Part shown: one piece after another, positions 31,167-39,088 of the stretch
Layout: every line of letters begins with the position of its first letter
Position numbering within the stretch: position 1 is the first letter of the stretch
Assembly (NCBI RefSeq): GCF_012516395.1
Contig: NZ_CP051206.1
Location: 4,593,334 to 4,657,333, forward strand
Source of the DNA: Dolichospermum flos-aquae CCAP 1403/13F
Lineage (GTDB): Bacteria; Cyanobacteriota; Cyanobacteriia; Cyanobacteriales; Nostocaceae
DNA length: 64,000 bases
Reading direction: 5' to 3'
Made by a program: the position numbers and the translations under genes
Notes under the pieces: generated by a model
Database searches by the model: none
What the model was told of the DNA's origin: nothing
What the model saw: the letters and a program-made list of their open reading frames with translations, nothing else

Positions 31167-32258
31167 ATGCTAAGAGCCGGAATTGTCGGACTTCCCAACG
31201 TCGGAAAATCAACCCTATTTAACGCTGTAGTCGCTAATGCTAAAGCTGAAGCGGCTAATTTCCCATTTTGCACCATTGAACCGAATGTTGGCATGGTTTC
31301 AGTACCAGACGACCGGTTAGACGTTCTCGCAAAAATTGCTGGTTCTGCACAAATCCTAGCAGCCCGTGTTGAATTTGTTGATATTGCCGGTTTAGTCAAA
31401 GGTGCAAGTCAAGGAGAAGGACTGGGTAATCAATTTTTATCCCACATTCGGGAAGTTGATGCCATAGTTCATGTTGTCCGTTGTTTTGAAAACGATGATA
31501 TCATTCACGTAGCCGGTTCTGTTGACCCAGCGCGAGATATTGAAATCATTAATTTAGAACTTGGTTTATCTGACTTATTCCAAATTGAAAAACGGATTGA
31601 TAGAAGTCGCAAACTCGCACGCACTAGCAAAGATGCCCAGGTTGAAGTAGAAATTCTCGAAAAATTAGCCGCTGCTTTAAATGAAGGCAAATCTGTCCGT
31701 CAAGTTGGTTTGAATGCCGAAGAATCGGAAATTATCAAAGGCTTAGGACTACTTACCAATAAACCAATTATTTACGCTGCTAATGTTTCTGAAGAAGATT
31801 TAGCCACAGGTAATGATTTTGTTGAGAGAGTTCGAGAAGTTGCTGCGGTCGAAAATGCCCAAGTTGTCATTGTTTCGGCTCAAGTAGAAGCGGAATTAGT
31901 GGAATTACCAGAAGCAGATAAAGCTGATTTCCTGGAATCTTTAGGTGTAAAAGAAGGTGGTTTAAAATCTTTAATTCGCGCAACTTACACTCTATTAGGT
32001 TTGCGGACTTATTTCACCTGTGGACCAAAAGAAACCCGCGCTTGGACAATTAATGCCGGAATGTCCGCACCTCAAGCTGCAGGAGTTATTCACTCTGATT
32101 TTGAACGGGGATTTATTCGGGCAGAAACGGTTGCTTATCATGATTTAGTAACTCATGGTTCAATGAGTGCAGCCAAGGAAAAAGGCTTAGTCAGAAGTGA
32201 AGGAAAAGAATATATCGTCCAAGAAGGTGATGTGTTATTATTCCGGTTTAATGTGTAA
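31167..32258 (+). CDS. ychF: redox-regulated ATPase YchF (Obg family)
   Basis: 363 aa. The P-loop is GLPNVGKSTLFN (about residues 7-18), G3 is the DIAGLVKGAS segment, and the altered G4 motif shows NVSEEDLA rather than NKxD, typical of the ATP-preferring YchF/OLA1 group. A central coiled coil is followed by the C-terminal TGS domain (TYFTCGPKETRAWTI, HSDFERGFIRAE). It binds ribosomes and is linked to oxidative stress responses. It is convergent with tyrA, with a small hairpin between them. Confidence 0.97.
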   Translation: MLRAGIVGLPNVGKSTLFNAVVANAKAEAANFPFCTIEPNVGMVSVPDDRLDVLAKIAGSAQILAARVEFVDIAGLVKGASQGEGLGNQFLSHIREVDAIVHVVRCFENDDIIHVAGSVDPARDIEIINLELGLSDLFQIEKRIDRSRKLARTSKDAQVEVEILEKLAAALNEGKSVRQVGLNAEESEIIKGLGLLTNKPIIYAANVSEEDLATGNDFVERVREVAAVENAQVVIVSAQVEAELVELPEADKADFLESLGVKEGGLKSLIRATYTLLGLRTYFTCGPKETRAWTINAGMSAPQAAGVIHSDFERGFIRAETVAYHDLVTHGSMSAAKEKGLVRSEGKEYIVQEGDVLLFRFNV

Positions 32259-32344
32259 ATAATCTTTAACAGGGAACAGGGAACAGAAGAGATAAATATT
32301 CTGCTTTCTTTCTTCTTTCTGACTCGGTGATAACTAAATGATCA

Positions 32345-32371
32345 GGTGCGTTACATTATTGATAACGCACC
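32345..32371. repeat. hairpin GGTGCGTTA...TAACGCACC between ychF and tyrA
   Basis: A perfect 9-bp stem. The same arms recur at 38541-38567, so it is a dispersed repeat that could act as a bidirectional terminator here. Confidence 0.65.
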
Positions 32372-32377
32372 AGTAAC

Positions 32378-33223
32378 TTATTCTACAAAATCAGGACGCG
32401 CTTGTTGATTGAATTTAAATTTTTCTGCTAATAATTCCCACTTTTCCTGCTCAATTATATGAATAAATTCGTCTAAATTTTCGCGGTATTGATAAAGAGA
32501 ATGTAATAGTGCTTGGCGGTTATATTGCGCCATCATCACCCCTAATTCGGGATTTCCGCCCCCAACCCTACTTGTATCTCGAAACCCTGAACTAGCAAAA
32601 TTTTGGGCTAATGCCGCGATTTCTGGATCTGTTTCACTTAAACAAGCTGCTATCAAGGAGGCACTCACAATTACAGGTAAATGAGAAATCCAACTCACAG
32701 CGCGGTCATGTTGTTCTGGTTGACAATGGTAGATAATAGAACCGAGCGATCGCACAATTTCCTCTACAATTGTCACAGCATTACTAGGTGTTGTCTCCAC
32801 AGGCGTTAATACATAAGGCCGATTAACAAACAAATTTCGCTGTGCTGCTTCTATACCCGCGTCTGTTTTTCCCGCCATCGGATGACCACCGACAAAATTT
32901 TCCCACACAGGAGAAATTGCCTCAACTATAGGCATTTTAACTGAACCAACATCAGTAATAATAGTAGCCTTTGGTAAATGAGTGATCAACTCTTTCACTT
33001 GGGGGACTATCAATCCTATAGGGGTACAAATAAATACAACTTCGGCTGATGCCAACAAGCTCAAGTCCAACGACGCTTGATCAACGCTACCAAGGTTAAT
33101 TGCCTTTTCACAAGTTGATTGACGACGGCTGACACCTAAAACATGGTGTCCTTGCGAACGTAAATCGAAACCTAAGCAACCGCCTATAAGTCCCAGTCCT
33201 AAAATACCAATTTTCATCGTCAT
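32378..33223 (-). CDS. tyrA: prephenate/arogenate dehydrogenase
   Basis: 281 aa. The NAD(P)-binding motif is GILGLGLIGG near the N-terminus, followed by VFICTPIGLI, the GGHPMAGKTDAG catalytic histidine region and the ISHLPVIVSA segment. Cyanobacterial TyrA proteins usually use arogenate and NADP to make tyrosine; specificity cannot be read here. The start is either ATG 33223 or ATG 33217 (MKIGILGLG), the latter fitting the family N-terminus. Confidence 0.94.
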   Translation of the reverse strand: MTMKIGILGLGLIGGCLGFDLRSQGHHVLGVSRRQSTCEKAINLGSVDQASLDLSLLASAEVVFICTPIGLIVPQVKELITHLPKATIITDVGSVKMPIVEAISPVWENFVGGHPMAGKTDAGIEAAQRNLFVNRPYVLTPVETTPSNAVTIVEEIVRSLGSIIYHCQPEQHDRAVSWISHLPVIVSASLIAACLSETDPEIAALAQNFASSGFRDTSRVGGGNPELGVMMAQYNRQALLHSLYQYRENLDEFIHIIEQEKWELLAEKFKFNQQARPDFVE

Positions 33224-33583
33224 CTGGAAAATTTAATTTGTACTTATTCTCTCAATACTTTACCAACTTCAACTCTCAAAGTTGGCAATAGCAGGGTAGA
33301 TTAATGAATTTAGAAGCAGAATTAATCGCAACCTAGGCAGAACCGGTTGTCAACTTTAGTGGTCTTAACCTAACAGAATCAAATTTTAGTAATGTCCATA
33401 AATCGAAAAAATCTAAGCATCTTGGGAATAGTAAGTTTGCACGAGTCGTAAATTTAACTAGCAAATTGTCCCGATGTGACACATTTGAGACTGAAATAGC
33501 AAATAACTATAGCATTTTTCCATTTACAGCAGTCAGCTTTGACTTCTTTTTCGCTGCTATAGCAATTATTAGGCTAGAAACTG
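33224..33583. other. divergent intergenic region with a possible pentapeptide-repeat scrap
   Basis: 360 bp. Plus-strand 33304-33400 can be read as NLEAELIAT, a stop, then AEPVVNFSGLNLTESNFSN, which resembles pentapeptide repeats (A/NxxL/F). It is short and interrupted and is therefore only a possible relic. The rest should hold the promoters of tyrA and the peptidase. Confidence 0.3.
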
Positions 33584-34432
33584 ATGAAAAAAGTTAATAT
33601 CTACCGCTTTTGTGATTATGCTTTGATGGCTTTAATATCCTGTACCGTGGCTGTAAGTAAAGTTTCCCCAGCTTTGACTCAGACAGTTTCTCTAATTAAC
33701 CCCACACCCGCACCTACTGCTAACTTAATTTGGCCGACCCAAGGAATTCTTTCCCAAGGTTTCCGTAAATATCAGCATGAGGGAATTGATATTGCGGGTG
33801 CAAAAGGGACTCCAATTTTAGCTGCTGCTGCTGGTACAGTCGTGAAAGCTGGTTGGGATGATTGGGGATTAGGCAATTTTATCGAAATTAAACATTTTAA
33901 TGGCAATGTAACAGTTTACGGACATAATAGCCGTTTATTAGTAAGTAAAGGTCAACAGGTCAAACAAGGTCAAATTATTGCCGAAATGGGTTCAACAGGC
34001 AATAGCACCGCCCCTCATTTGCATTTTGAATTTTATGTAGATGGTCGTTTAGCTAGTAATCCTCTCAGTTTATTACCGTCTGCCACCATCGCAAAGACAC
34101 CAGTAAATAAACCAATTACCCCAATTGTACAACCAGTTTTATCTGTAAGTAATAATACTGATTGTGATGGAACTACAGTTATGACAGGGGAGACCACAAC
34201 TGTCAGTATAAAAGTTTGCGAAGAAAATGGTCAGTTATTTTATGTGGGGAAATTGAAACAAGAACCAAGTCAAGTTTTAAGAATTCGGGCTTGGAAGCTT
34301 GACAATAACAAATATCAGGCAGATAATGGGACTTTTTCCTACTTAATTAGTCCAGAAAAAATAGAAATTTGGCGCAATGGGAGTCCAATTCGTGCGGATA
34401 GTTTTCTCACTTCTCATGGTTTAGGGAAATAA
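33584..34432 (+). CDS. M23 (LytM-type) metallopeptidase
   Basis: 282 aa. An N-terminal hydrophobic segment with a late signal-type pattern (ALMALISCTVAVSKVSPALT) is followed by the M23 domain at about 50-165. Zinc ligands are H65xxxD69 (QHEGID) and H147 in HLHFE, with H114 (VYGHNS) and H145 catalytic. A C-terminal domain of about 110 residues (DCDGTTVMTGETTTVSIKVC) is unassigned. It probably cleaves peptidoglycan cross-links in the envelope or septum. The next gene also carries a peptidoglycan-binding domain. Confidence 0.9.
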   Translation: MKKVNIYRFCDYALMALISCTVAVSKVSPALTQTVSLINPTPAPTANLIWPTQGILSQGFRKYQHEGIDIAGAKGTPILAAAAGTVVKAGWDDWGLGNFIEIKHFNGNVTVYGHNSRLLVSKGQQVKQGQIIAEMGSTGNSTAPHLHFEFYVDGRLASNPLSLLPSATIAKTPVNKPITPIVQPVLSVSNNTDCDGTTVMTGETTTVSIKVCEENGQLFYVGKLKQEPSQVLRIRAWKLDNNKYQADNGTFSYLISPEKIEIWRNGSPIRADSFLTSHGLGK

Positions 34433-34600
34433 AAATACTAACCTCTTTATGTAATTGATGATTTCATTACAAATACCTGATGTGACAGTTCAAATGGCGG
34501 AATATATTAGCCAACATATTGTCATAAAGAAGTATAAAATCAATGAAGATTAAAACTAGACAAAAGTATCACAAAATTTCACATAAAGGAGCAGATGATT

Positions 34601-35206
34601 ATGGAATATTTGGCTTATTCCTATATGTATATAGAGGATGAAAGGACAAATGAAAATTTTGCATTAAGTCTTCCGAAATCGTCATTTAATTGGCGGAAAA
34701 TTTTTAAATCTTCTGCATGGTTAACTTTGGCCGGTGTAACTATATTACTAGCTACAGTGACTCAAATGCAGTTTGCTTCGGCTGAATATGCCAGCACGAA
34801 TGGAAGTTGTCTTTATATTCGCACCGGACCTAGCACTGCAAATTCATCTGTAGCCTGTGTCCGCAATGGTACATACGTTGGTGAAACTGGTAGTGTTAGA
34901 AATGGATTTGCGAGAATTTCTTCGGGACGTTACCGAGGATACTATGCTGCTGAAAGATGGATTGGTAATACTCCTGGACGTTCTCACCGCAGATATCGTT
35001 CTGGCTACGGTGTTGGGGGTAGGGTAACGGTAGAATATGGCGCAAGAGGCGAACGAGTCAGAGAAATCCAAAGAGCTTTAGGGATTAGAGTTGATGGCGT
35101 TTACGGTTCACGAACCATTAATGCAGTTCGTCACTTCCAAAGACGTAACGGACTGCGTGTAGATGGTGTTGTTGGTTATCAAACTCGGAGAGCTTTAGGG
35201 ATTTAG
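34601..35206 (+). CDS. membrane-anchored SH3-like plus peptidoglycan-binding protein
   Basis: 201 aa. I start at ATG 34601 because AAGGAG (34586-34591) is 9 bp upstream, while the ATG at 34595 is too close. Residues about 34-56 form a membrane or signal helix (SAWLTLAGVTILLATVTQMQ). Next is a bacterial SH3-like segment (CLYIRTGPSTANSSVACVRN), then an R/G-rich linker, then a PG_binding_1 domain (VTVEYGARGERVREIQRALG, VDGVYGSRT, LRVDGVVGYQTRRAL). It likely tethers or senses cell wall. It is co-oriented with the M23 peptidase, 168 bp apart. Confidence 0.88.
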   Translation: MEYLAYSYMYIEDERTNENFALSLPKSSFNWRKIFKSSAWLTLAGVTILLATVTQMQFASAEYASTNGSCLYIRTGPSTANSSVACVRNGTYVGETGSVRNGFARISSGRYRGYYAAERWIGNTPGRSHRRYRSGYGVGGRVTVEYGARGERVREIQRALGIRVDGVYGSRTINAVRHFQRRNGLRVDGVVGYQTRRALGI

Positions 35207-35213
35207 CTTAAGT

Positions 35214-35421
35214 AGGGCTTGCTGAAAAAGTCTTTTCGTGAGGGCTAGGAGTCAGGAGTCACCGAGTCAGGAGGAAGAATTAGAAGGAGAGAAGAATAGT
35301 CTCAAATTTCAGAAAGTGATAGGTTTTTAATGGTTTCAATCCTTATTCCTTGCACCTAATTCACTTTTTTAACCGGGAAACTCTTAATCTATCTAGGTTT
35401 TCGGTTTATTCAGCAAGCTCT
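35214..35421. mobile_element. 208-bp element with GGGCTTGCTGAA-type inverted ends
   Basis: The left end AGGGCTTGCTGAA (35214-35226) and right end (35409-35421) are inverted repeats with one mismatch. The interior has GAGTCAGGA-type repeats and no transposase. The right end supplies the last codons and stop of wecB. A single matching end is also at 17523. Confidence 0.7.
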
Positions 35422-36524
35422 AAGTAATTTTTGACAATTTGCAGGATGCGTTCTGCTGCATGGCCATCGCCAAAGGGATTAATGGCGGTGGCCATTTTGC
35501 TGTAAGCGTCGGGATTGCTGAGTAGTTCACTAGCGGCTGTGACGATATTTGCGGTTTGTGTCCCTAGGAGTTTGGCTGTCCCAGCGGTGACGGCTTCTGG
35601 TCTTTCGGTGGTATCTCTGAGAACTAACACTGGTTTACCCAGACTGGGGGCTTCTTCTTGCAAGCCACCGGAATCGGTTAAGATTAAATGCGATCGCTCA
35701 ATAGCTCCCACTAATTCGGCATAATCCAAGGGTTCTGTTAAGAAAATGCGGGAATGATTCCCTAATAACTGTTGCAATGGTTCTCTAACTGTGGGATTTT
35801 TATGTAATGGCAGTAATAAGGCTGTATCAGGAAATTGCTCTAAAATTTGTAAAAAACTTTCAGCGATGTCTTGCAGCGGTGATCCCCAATTTTCTCGTCT
35901 ATGAACTGTTGCCAATATTGTCCTATATTTGCTCCAATCTAAACCTGGTATATGGCAAACTGGTTTTTTGGCAGCCACATTTAATAAGGCATCAATTACA
36001 GTATTTCCTGTTAAGTGAATTTCTCCTAACACCCCAGAATTTTGTAAGTTTTCTACAGCCAAAGTAGTCGGTGCAAAATGCAATTGTGTCAGTTGAGAAA
36101 TTAATCTTCTATTAGCTTCTTCGGGAAAAGGATTAAATAAATCATCTGTCCTTAAACCTGCTTCCACATGACCTACAGGGATTTTTTGATAAAAAGCTGC
36201 CAAGGTGGCTGCAAAAGCTGTTGTTGTATCTCCTTGCACAATTACAAAATCTAACTTTTGGGCTTGAAATAATGCTTCTAAACCTTGTAAACTTCTACAG
36301 GTAATATCATTAAGAGATTGTTGTCGCTGCATAATCTCTAAATTCCAATCGGCTTTGAGTTTGAACAATTGCATCACTTGTTCAACCATTTCTCGATGTT
36401 GTCCTGTGAGAATTACCTGCAATTCAAAATCTGGAGAATTTTGAAAAACTTGAATTACTGGCGCTAGTTTAATAGCTTCGGGACGAGTTCCTAAAATAAT
36501 GCCAATGCGGTGTTGATTAGTCAT
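35406..36524 (-). CDS. wecB: UDP-N-acetylglucosamine 2-epimerase (non-hydrolysing)
   Basis: 372 aa, complete. Family motifs are GTRPEAIKLAPVI at the N-terminus, VQGDTTTAFAATLAAF, GHVEAGLRTDDLFNPFPEE, and LTDSGGLQEEAPSLGKPVLV. It interconverts UDP-GlcNAc and UDP-ManNAc for surface polysaccharides. The last residues (LELAE) and stop are encoded by the end of an inverted-repeat element. No other polysaccharide genes adjoin. Confidence 0.96.
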   Translation of the reverse strand: MTNQHRIGIILGTRPEAIKLAPVIQVFQNSPDFELQVILTGQHREMVEQVMQLFKLKADWNLEIMQRQQSLNDITCRSLQGLEALFQAQKLDFVIVQGDTTTAFAATLAAFYQKIPVGHVEAGLRTDDLFNPFPEEANRRLISQLTQLHFAPTTLAVENLQNSGVLGEIHLTGNTVIDALLNVAAKKPVCHIPGLDWSKYRTILATVHRRENWGSPLQDIAESFLQILEQFPDTALLLPLHKNPTVREPLQQLLGNHSRIFLTEPLDYAELVGAIERSHLILTDSGGLQEEAPSLGKPVLVLRDTTERPEAVTAGTAKLLGTQTANIVTAASELLSNPDAYSKMATAINPFGDGHAAERILQIVKNYLELAE

Positions 36525-36865
36525 TAGTCAAATAATTACAATTTACTTTTAATATTCAAATTCCTAAAAAGGTAATTAGGTTTTTCGACCATTATACCGA
36601 ACGAGAGAATTTTTGTTTAGAGAACACCAAAAAATAAATTATCAAATAAATTGTCAAATTTTGTGGGATAGACATCCTGCCCGTCCTTCATGATCAGGGT
36701 AGGGGCTAGACATACCCCATAATAACAAATTTTCGGGTATTTTTTGAATTGTAATGTTTTACCGTAGCAATTCTATGGCAGGCTTCGCCATATTAATCAG
36801 GGGGTAATTTGTTAATTACCCCTACTTTCCTTATATTTTGATGAAGTGTAAATTCTGGCTGGCTA
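36525..36865. other. intergenic region with palindromic repeats
   Basis: 341 bp between wecB and the DUF2207 gene, both minus strand. It contains ATGGC/GCCAT (about 36775-36791) and a perfect 9-bp stem GGGGTAATT/AATTACCCC (36801-36822) downstream of the DUF2207 gene. No gene is supported. Confidence 0.5.
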
Positions 36866-37843
36866 TCAACCACCGCCACCACCGCCACCACCGCCACCGC
36901 CACCACCGCCGCCACCACCGCCACCACTTTCACTAATTACTGGAATTACTTCTTCAAATTCGTTATGATATGAGCAGTTTTGGCAGAGGTGGGTTACTAT
37001 TTGCTTTCCTTGAAAGCTAGTAGTTGCCGGAACTAATATTTTATAATTCCGTTTCAGCGTAAATTTTTGACATTGGGGACATTTTCGATCATTGATTGGC
37101 GAAACTATAACAAAGGCAATGTATGCGAAAAAGCACAGAAATATAAAGTTATTCCAATTCAAAACAAAGCTACCTTGTTGCCAATTGGGTTGAGGAATAT
37201 TCAGAATTTCGCTAGGGAATGTCACCTGAACTTCTAGTTCTTGTTGCGGTGTAATAGGCTGATTTGCTACAAATTCAAATGTTTTCGGATTTACTTGACG
37301 GCTTGTAGCTGGTATACCAAAATTTTGGAAATCTTGGACTTTACCTGATAAAATTTCTGGTAATTGTACCTGAACTTTTGCCGATTGAATTGGGGCTTTA
37401 CGGTCAGCGAAAATGGCTTTCCAATAAACTTGAGTATTCTCATTATTAATATGCAGTCCGCCAACTACACGATATTTCAAAACAAAAGTATGTGTTTCTG
37501 GTGGTTTTAATTGATGTTGCCAACGAATCCAAAATTGATTATTTTCAATTCCGGTTTCACTAGGAATAATTTGATTATTTTCTTGAATCGTTACATCCTT
37601 AATTTCATCAACTTTATCTAAAGGAATATAGCGATATCGTTGATTAGGATAATCTGATTTGAACACATATTTTTGCGTTTCAGTGACTAACATATCTCCG
37701 TTAGTTTGCACATCAATATCAACATTGATATAGTCCCAATAAAATGGTACTTCCTGTGCAACAGCATGAGTAAATGTAATCAAAACAGTCACCAACATAG
37801 CAAGTAATGAAAAAGAGATTCTTCTCATTAATAGTTTATTCAT
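36866..37843 (-). CDS. DUF2207-type membrane protein with polyglycine tail
   Basis: 325 aa. A signal peptide (about 1-29) is followed by a DUF2207-like extracytoplasmic domain (FYWDYINVDIDVQTNGDMLV, the RYIPL and WRWQ-like pattern, LKYRVVGGLHI), one membrane helix at about 228-248 (FIFLCFFAYIAFVIVSPI), and a cytoplasmic CxxC...CxxC zinc ribbon (CPQC, CQNC). It ends in about 19 consecutive glycines encoded by an ACC/GCC microsatellite. DUF2207 proteins often have glycine-rich ends, but their function is unknown. Confidence 0.8.
   Translation of the reverse strand: MNKLLMRRISFSLLAMLVTVLITFTHAVAQEVPFYWDYINVDIDVQTNGDMLVTETQKYVFKSDYPNQRYRYIPLDKVDEIKDVTIQENNQIIPSETGIENNQFWIRWQHQLKPPETHTFVLKYRVVGGLHINNENTQVYWKAIFADRKAPIQSAKVQVQLPEILSGKVQDFQNFGIPATSRQVNPKTFEFVANQPITPQQELEVQVTFPSEILNIPQPNWQQGSFVLNWNNFIFLCFFAYIAFVIVSPINDRKCPQCQKFTLKRNYKILVPATTSFQGKQIVTHLCQNCSYHNEFEEVIPVISESGGGGGGGGGGGGGGGGGGG
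36869..36925. repeat. trinucleotide microsatellite coding polyglycine
   Basis: Nineteen consecutive ACC or GCC triplets (GGT/GGC on the coding strand) sit immediately before the stop codon. Copy number is likely to vary between strains by slippage without loss of frame. Confidence 0.9.
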
Positions 37844-37905
37844 AGTTTCCTTTTTTTGCGTAACAAAACAAGTATATCCAAAAACTATGTGATTGTCAGC
37901 ACTAA

Positions 37906-37966
37906 GTTAATTAAGTATTTAGTTAATAAAGTTAATAAAGTTAATAAAGTTAATTAAGTTAATAAG
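37906..37966. repeat. AT-rich 9-bp tandem array GTTAATAAA
   Basis: About six units of GTTAATAAA and close variants precede the inverted-repeat element starting at 37961. Confidence 0.75.
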
Positions 37967-38095
37967 TAGGTCGGCGTTAAAAATTATCGTTGTGGAAAGG
38001 CAAGAGGCAAGAGGCACTCATGCAAGAGTGAAGAGGTTTTTGGAGATTTTACTTTTCTTTACACAATTTGGTTTTATTATGTTGACCTACTTATT
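37961..38095. mobile_element. 135-bp MITE-like element with AATAAGTAGGTC ends
   Basis: AATAAGTAGGTC (37961-37972) and its exact complement (38084-38095) bound a non-coding element with a GAGGCAAGAGGC repeat inside. It adjoins transposase and Rpn-family scraps. Confidence 0.75.
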
Positions 38096-38101
38096 TTTCC
38101 C

Positions 38102-38243
38102 CATTCGTTTAGTCAAAATATTCAGATACTTAAGAATCAAGATAAGTTAACTCAAGAGCAATTGGATAAACTTATTCAAGTTAAAAATGTCTCGCCGATT
38201 TTGAAAGAAATGCACGAATTTAAAGAAAAGATTAGGAAGATTT
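38102..38243 (+). pseudogene. C-terminal fragment of an ISL3-like transposase
   Basis: The frame from 38102 reads HSFSQNIQILKNQDKLTQEQ, then LDKLIQVKNVSPILKEMHEF and KEKIRKIFK. It resembles the linker helix region near the C-terminus of ISL3-family DDE transposases (LL-NPxxLxxExxxxLxxL...LxxAYxLKExFRxIF). No upstream catalytic part remains. Confidence 0.5.
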
Positions 38244-38324
38244 TTAAGCTTCTACTTTTCCATAAGGTTTTAGTAGTTCTTCTAAATAATCTTTGGCGAA
38301 TTGGTCATGTATAAATCTCGTCAT
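38244..38324 (-). pseudogene. N-terminal fragment of an Rpn/DUF4351-type nuclease gene
   Basis: Minus-strand ATG at 38324 gives MTRFIHDQFAKDYLEELLKP followed by YGKVEA and a stop. This matches the start of the PD-(D/E)XK Rpn-like proteins abundant in Nostocales. The rest is missing and a transposase scrap follows. Confidence 0.6.
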
Positions 38325-38422
38325 TTATTCGGCTTTTGCTAATACATATATTAATTTAACATTTTTGGGGTAATGGCGATCGCTACTAGAAATGCGATCG
38401 CCTAAACTAAACAAAGTGATAT

Positions 38423-38539
38423 TAATTAGTAGATTGTAACCAAGTTTGTAAATCTGTAACTGAAGTAAAATCTAACAAGGCTTCTCCTAATTCCTCTAGT
38501 TGTTCAACAGGTAATTTTTGAACCAAATATATATAAATA
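38423..38539 (-). pseudogene. C-terminal fragment of a DUF4351/Rpn-type protein
   Basis: The minus-strand frame reads LVQKLPVEQLEELGEALLDF followed by TSVTDLQTWLQSTN and a stop, the usual C-terminus of this family. It is cut off at its 5' side by the palindrome at 38540-38568. It lies upstream, in transcription order, of the N-terminal fragment, so the pieces are rearranged or come from two genes. Confidence 0.55.
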
Positions 38540-38568
38540 GGGTGCGTTACCGACAGCGTAACGCACCC
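38540..38568. repeat. palindrome GGGTGCGTTAC...GTAACGCACCC
   Basis: A perfect 11-bp stem with a 7-base centre. It shares GGTGCGTTA/TAACGCACC with the hairpin at 32345-32371 and marks the break point of the DUF4351 fragment. Confidence 0.7.
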
Positions 38569-38712
38569 TGAACTTGATTAATGGATAAATCCTTGTATCC
38601 GTGTTTTAATTTAAGCTATGCCTCAGTATAATATAGATGCAGTCTTTGTCTTTTTTTTTACAAAGGTTAAACATAGTTTAACAAAAACTCCCATATCTCG
38701 TCTGTTTATGCC

Positions 38713-38883
38713 AAAAAAAACAACCGCCTCCGTGATGGTAAGCGGTTCTGCACAATTGAATAGACATCTCCAAAAAAGTAGAGACGTTCCATGGAACGTC
38801 TCTACTACAAGGGTTTGATGTCAAGCATCTTTAAACTCGGTCTATGGCTATTAAATAGAATTTGAAGATAGTTCTTCCTTATC
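38713..38883 (-). ncRNA. candidate small RNA gene with tandem terminators
   Basis: The minus strand has a near-consensus promoter at 38918-38890 (separate entry), predicting a start near 38883. The transcript would contain small stem-loops (GAAGA/TCTTC, CTAT/ATAG, GATG/CATC), then a 14-bp perfect palindrome at 38805-38778 followed by six T, then a second hairpin AACCGC/GCGGTT at 38747-38722 followed by G and eight T. Two good terminators with no upstream protein gene indicate an RNA of about 110 or 170 nt. A frame MRLIRKNYLQILFNSHRPSL starts inside the -10 box and so is unlikely to be translated. I do not recognise a known cyanobacterial sRNA. Confidence 0.55.
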
Positions 38884-38889
38884 AATCTC

Positions 38890-38918
38890 ATGATAACAAA
38901 TTTAAAATCAATTGTCAA
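38890..38918 (-). promoter_or_regulatory. near-consensus sigma-70 promoter (minus strand)
   Basis: TTGACA (38918-38913), a 17-bp spacer, then TATCAT (38895-38890). This is the best -35/-10 match I found in the intergenic regions, and it faces away from glgP. Confidence 0.65.
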
Positions 38919-39088
38919 CCCCCCAATACCTATTATCGCCGGACAAAATCAAAAAGTTTTCAATTCTTCATAAAGTCATGAAACCATCATAAACAGAGTA
39001 TAAAGAGTTGGCAAGATTAGGTAAAAACAGACAACAATAACTTTATGGCAGTTATCGGGGTATTGTTTAGTAAATTATTTAGTATATC

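Noticed and set aside
38618-38818. 66-codon plus-strand frame upstream of glgP
   Set aside because: It covers the complement of the candidate sRNA terminators and a perfect palindrome, which explains the open frame.
38801-38892. Short peptide frame MRLIRKNYLQ... in the candidate small RNA
   Set aside because: Its ATG lies inside the -10 box, upstream of the expected transcription start, and has no ribosome-binding site.
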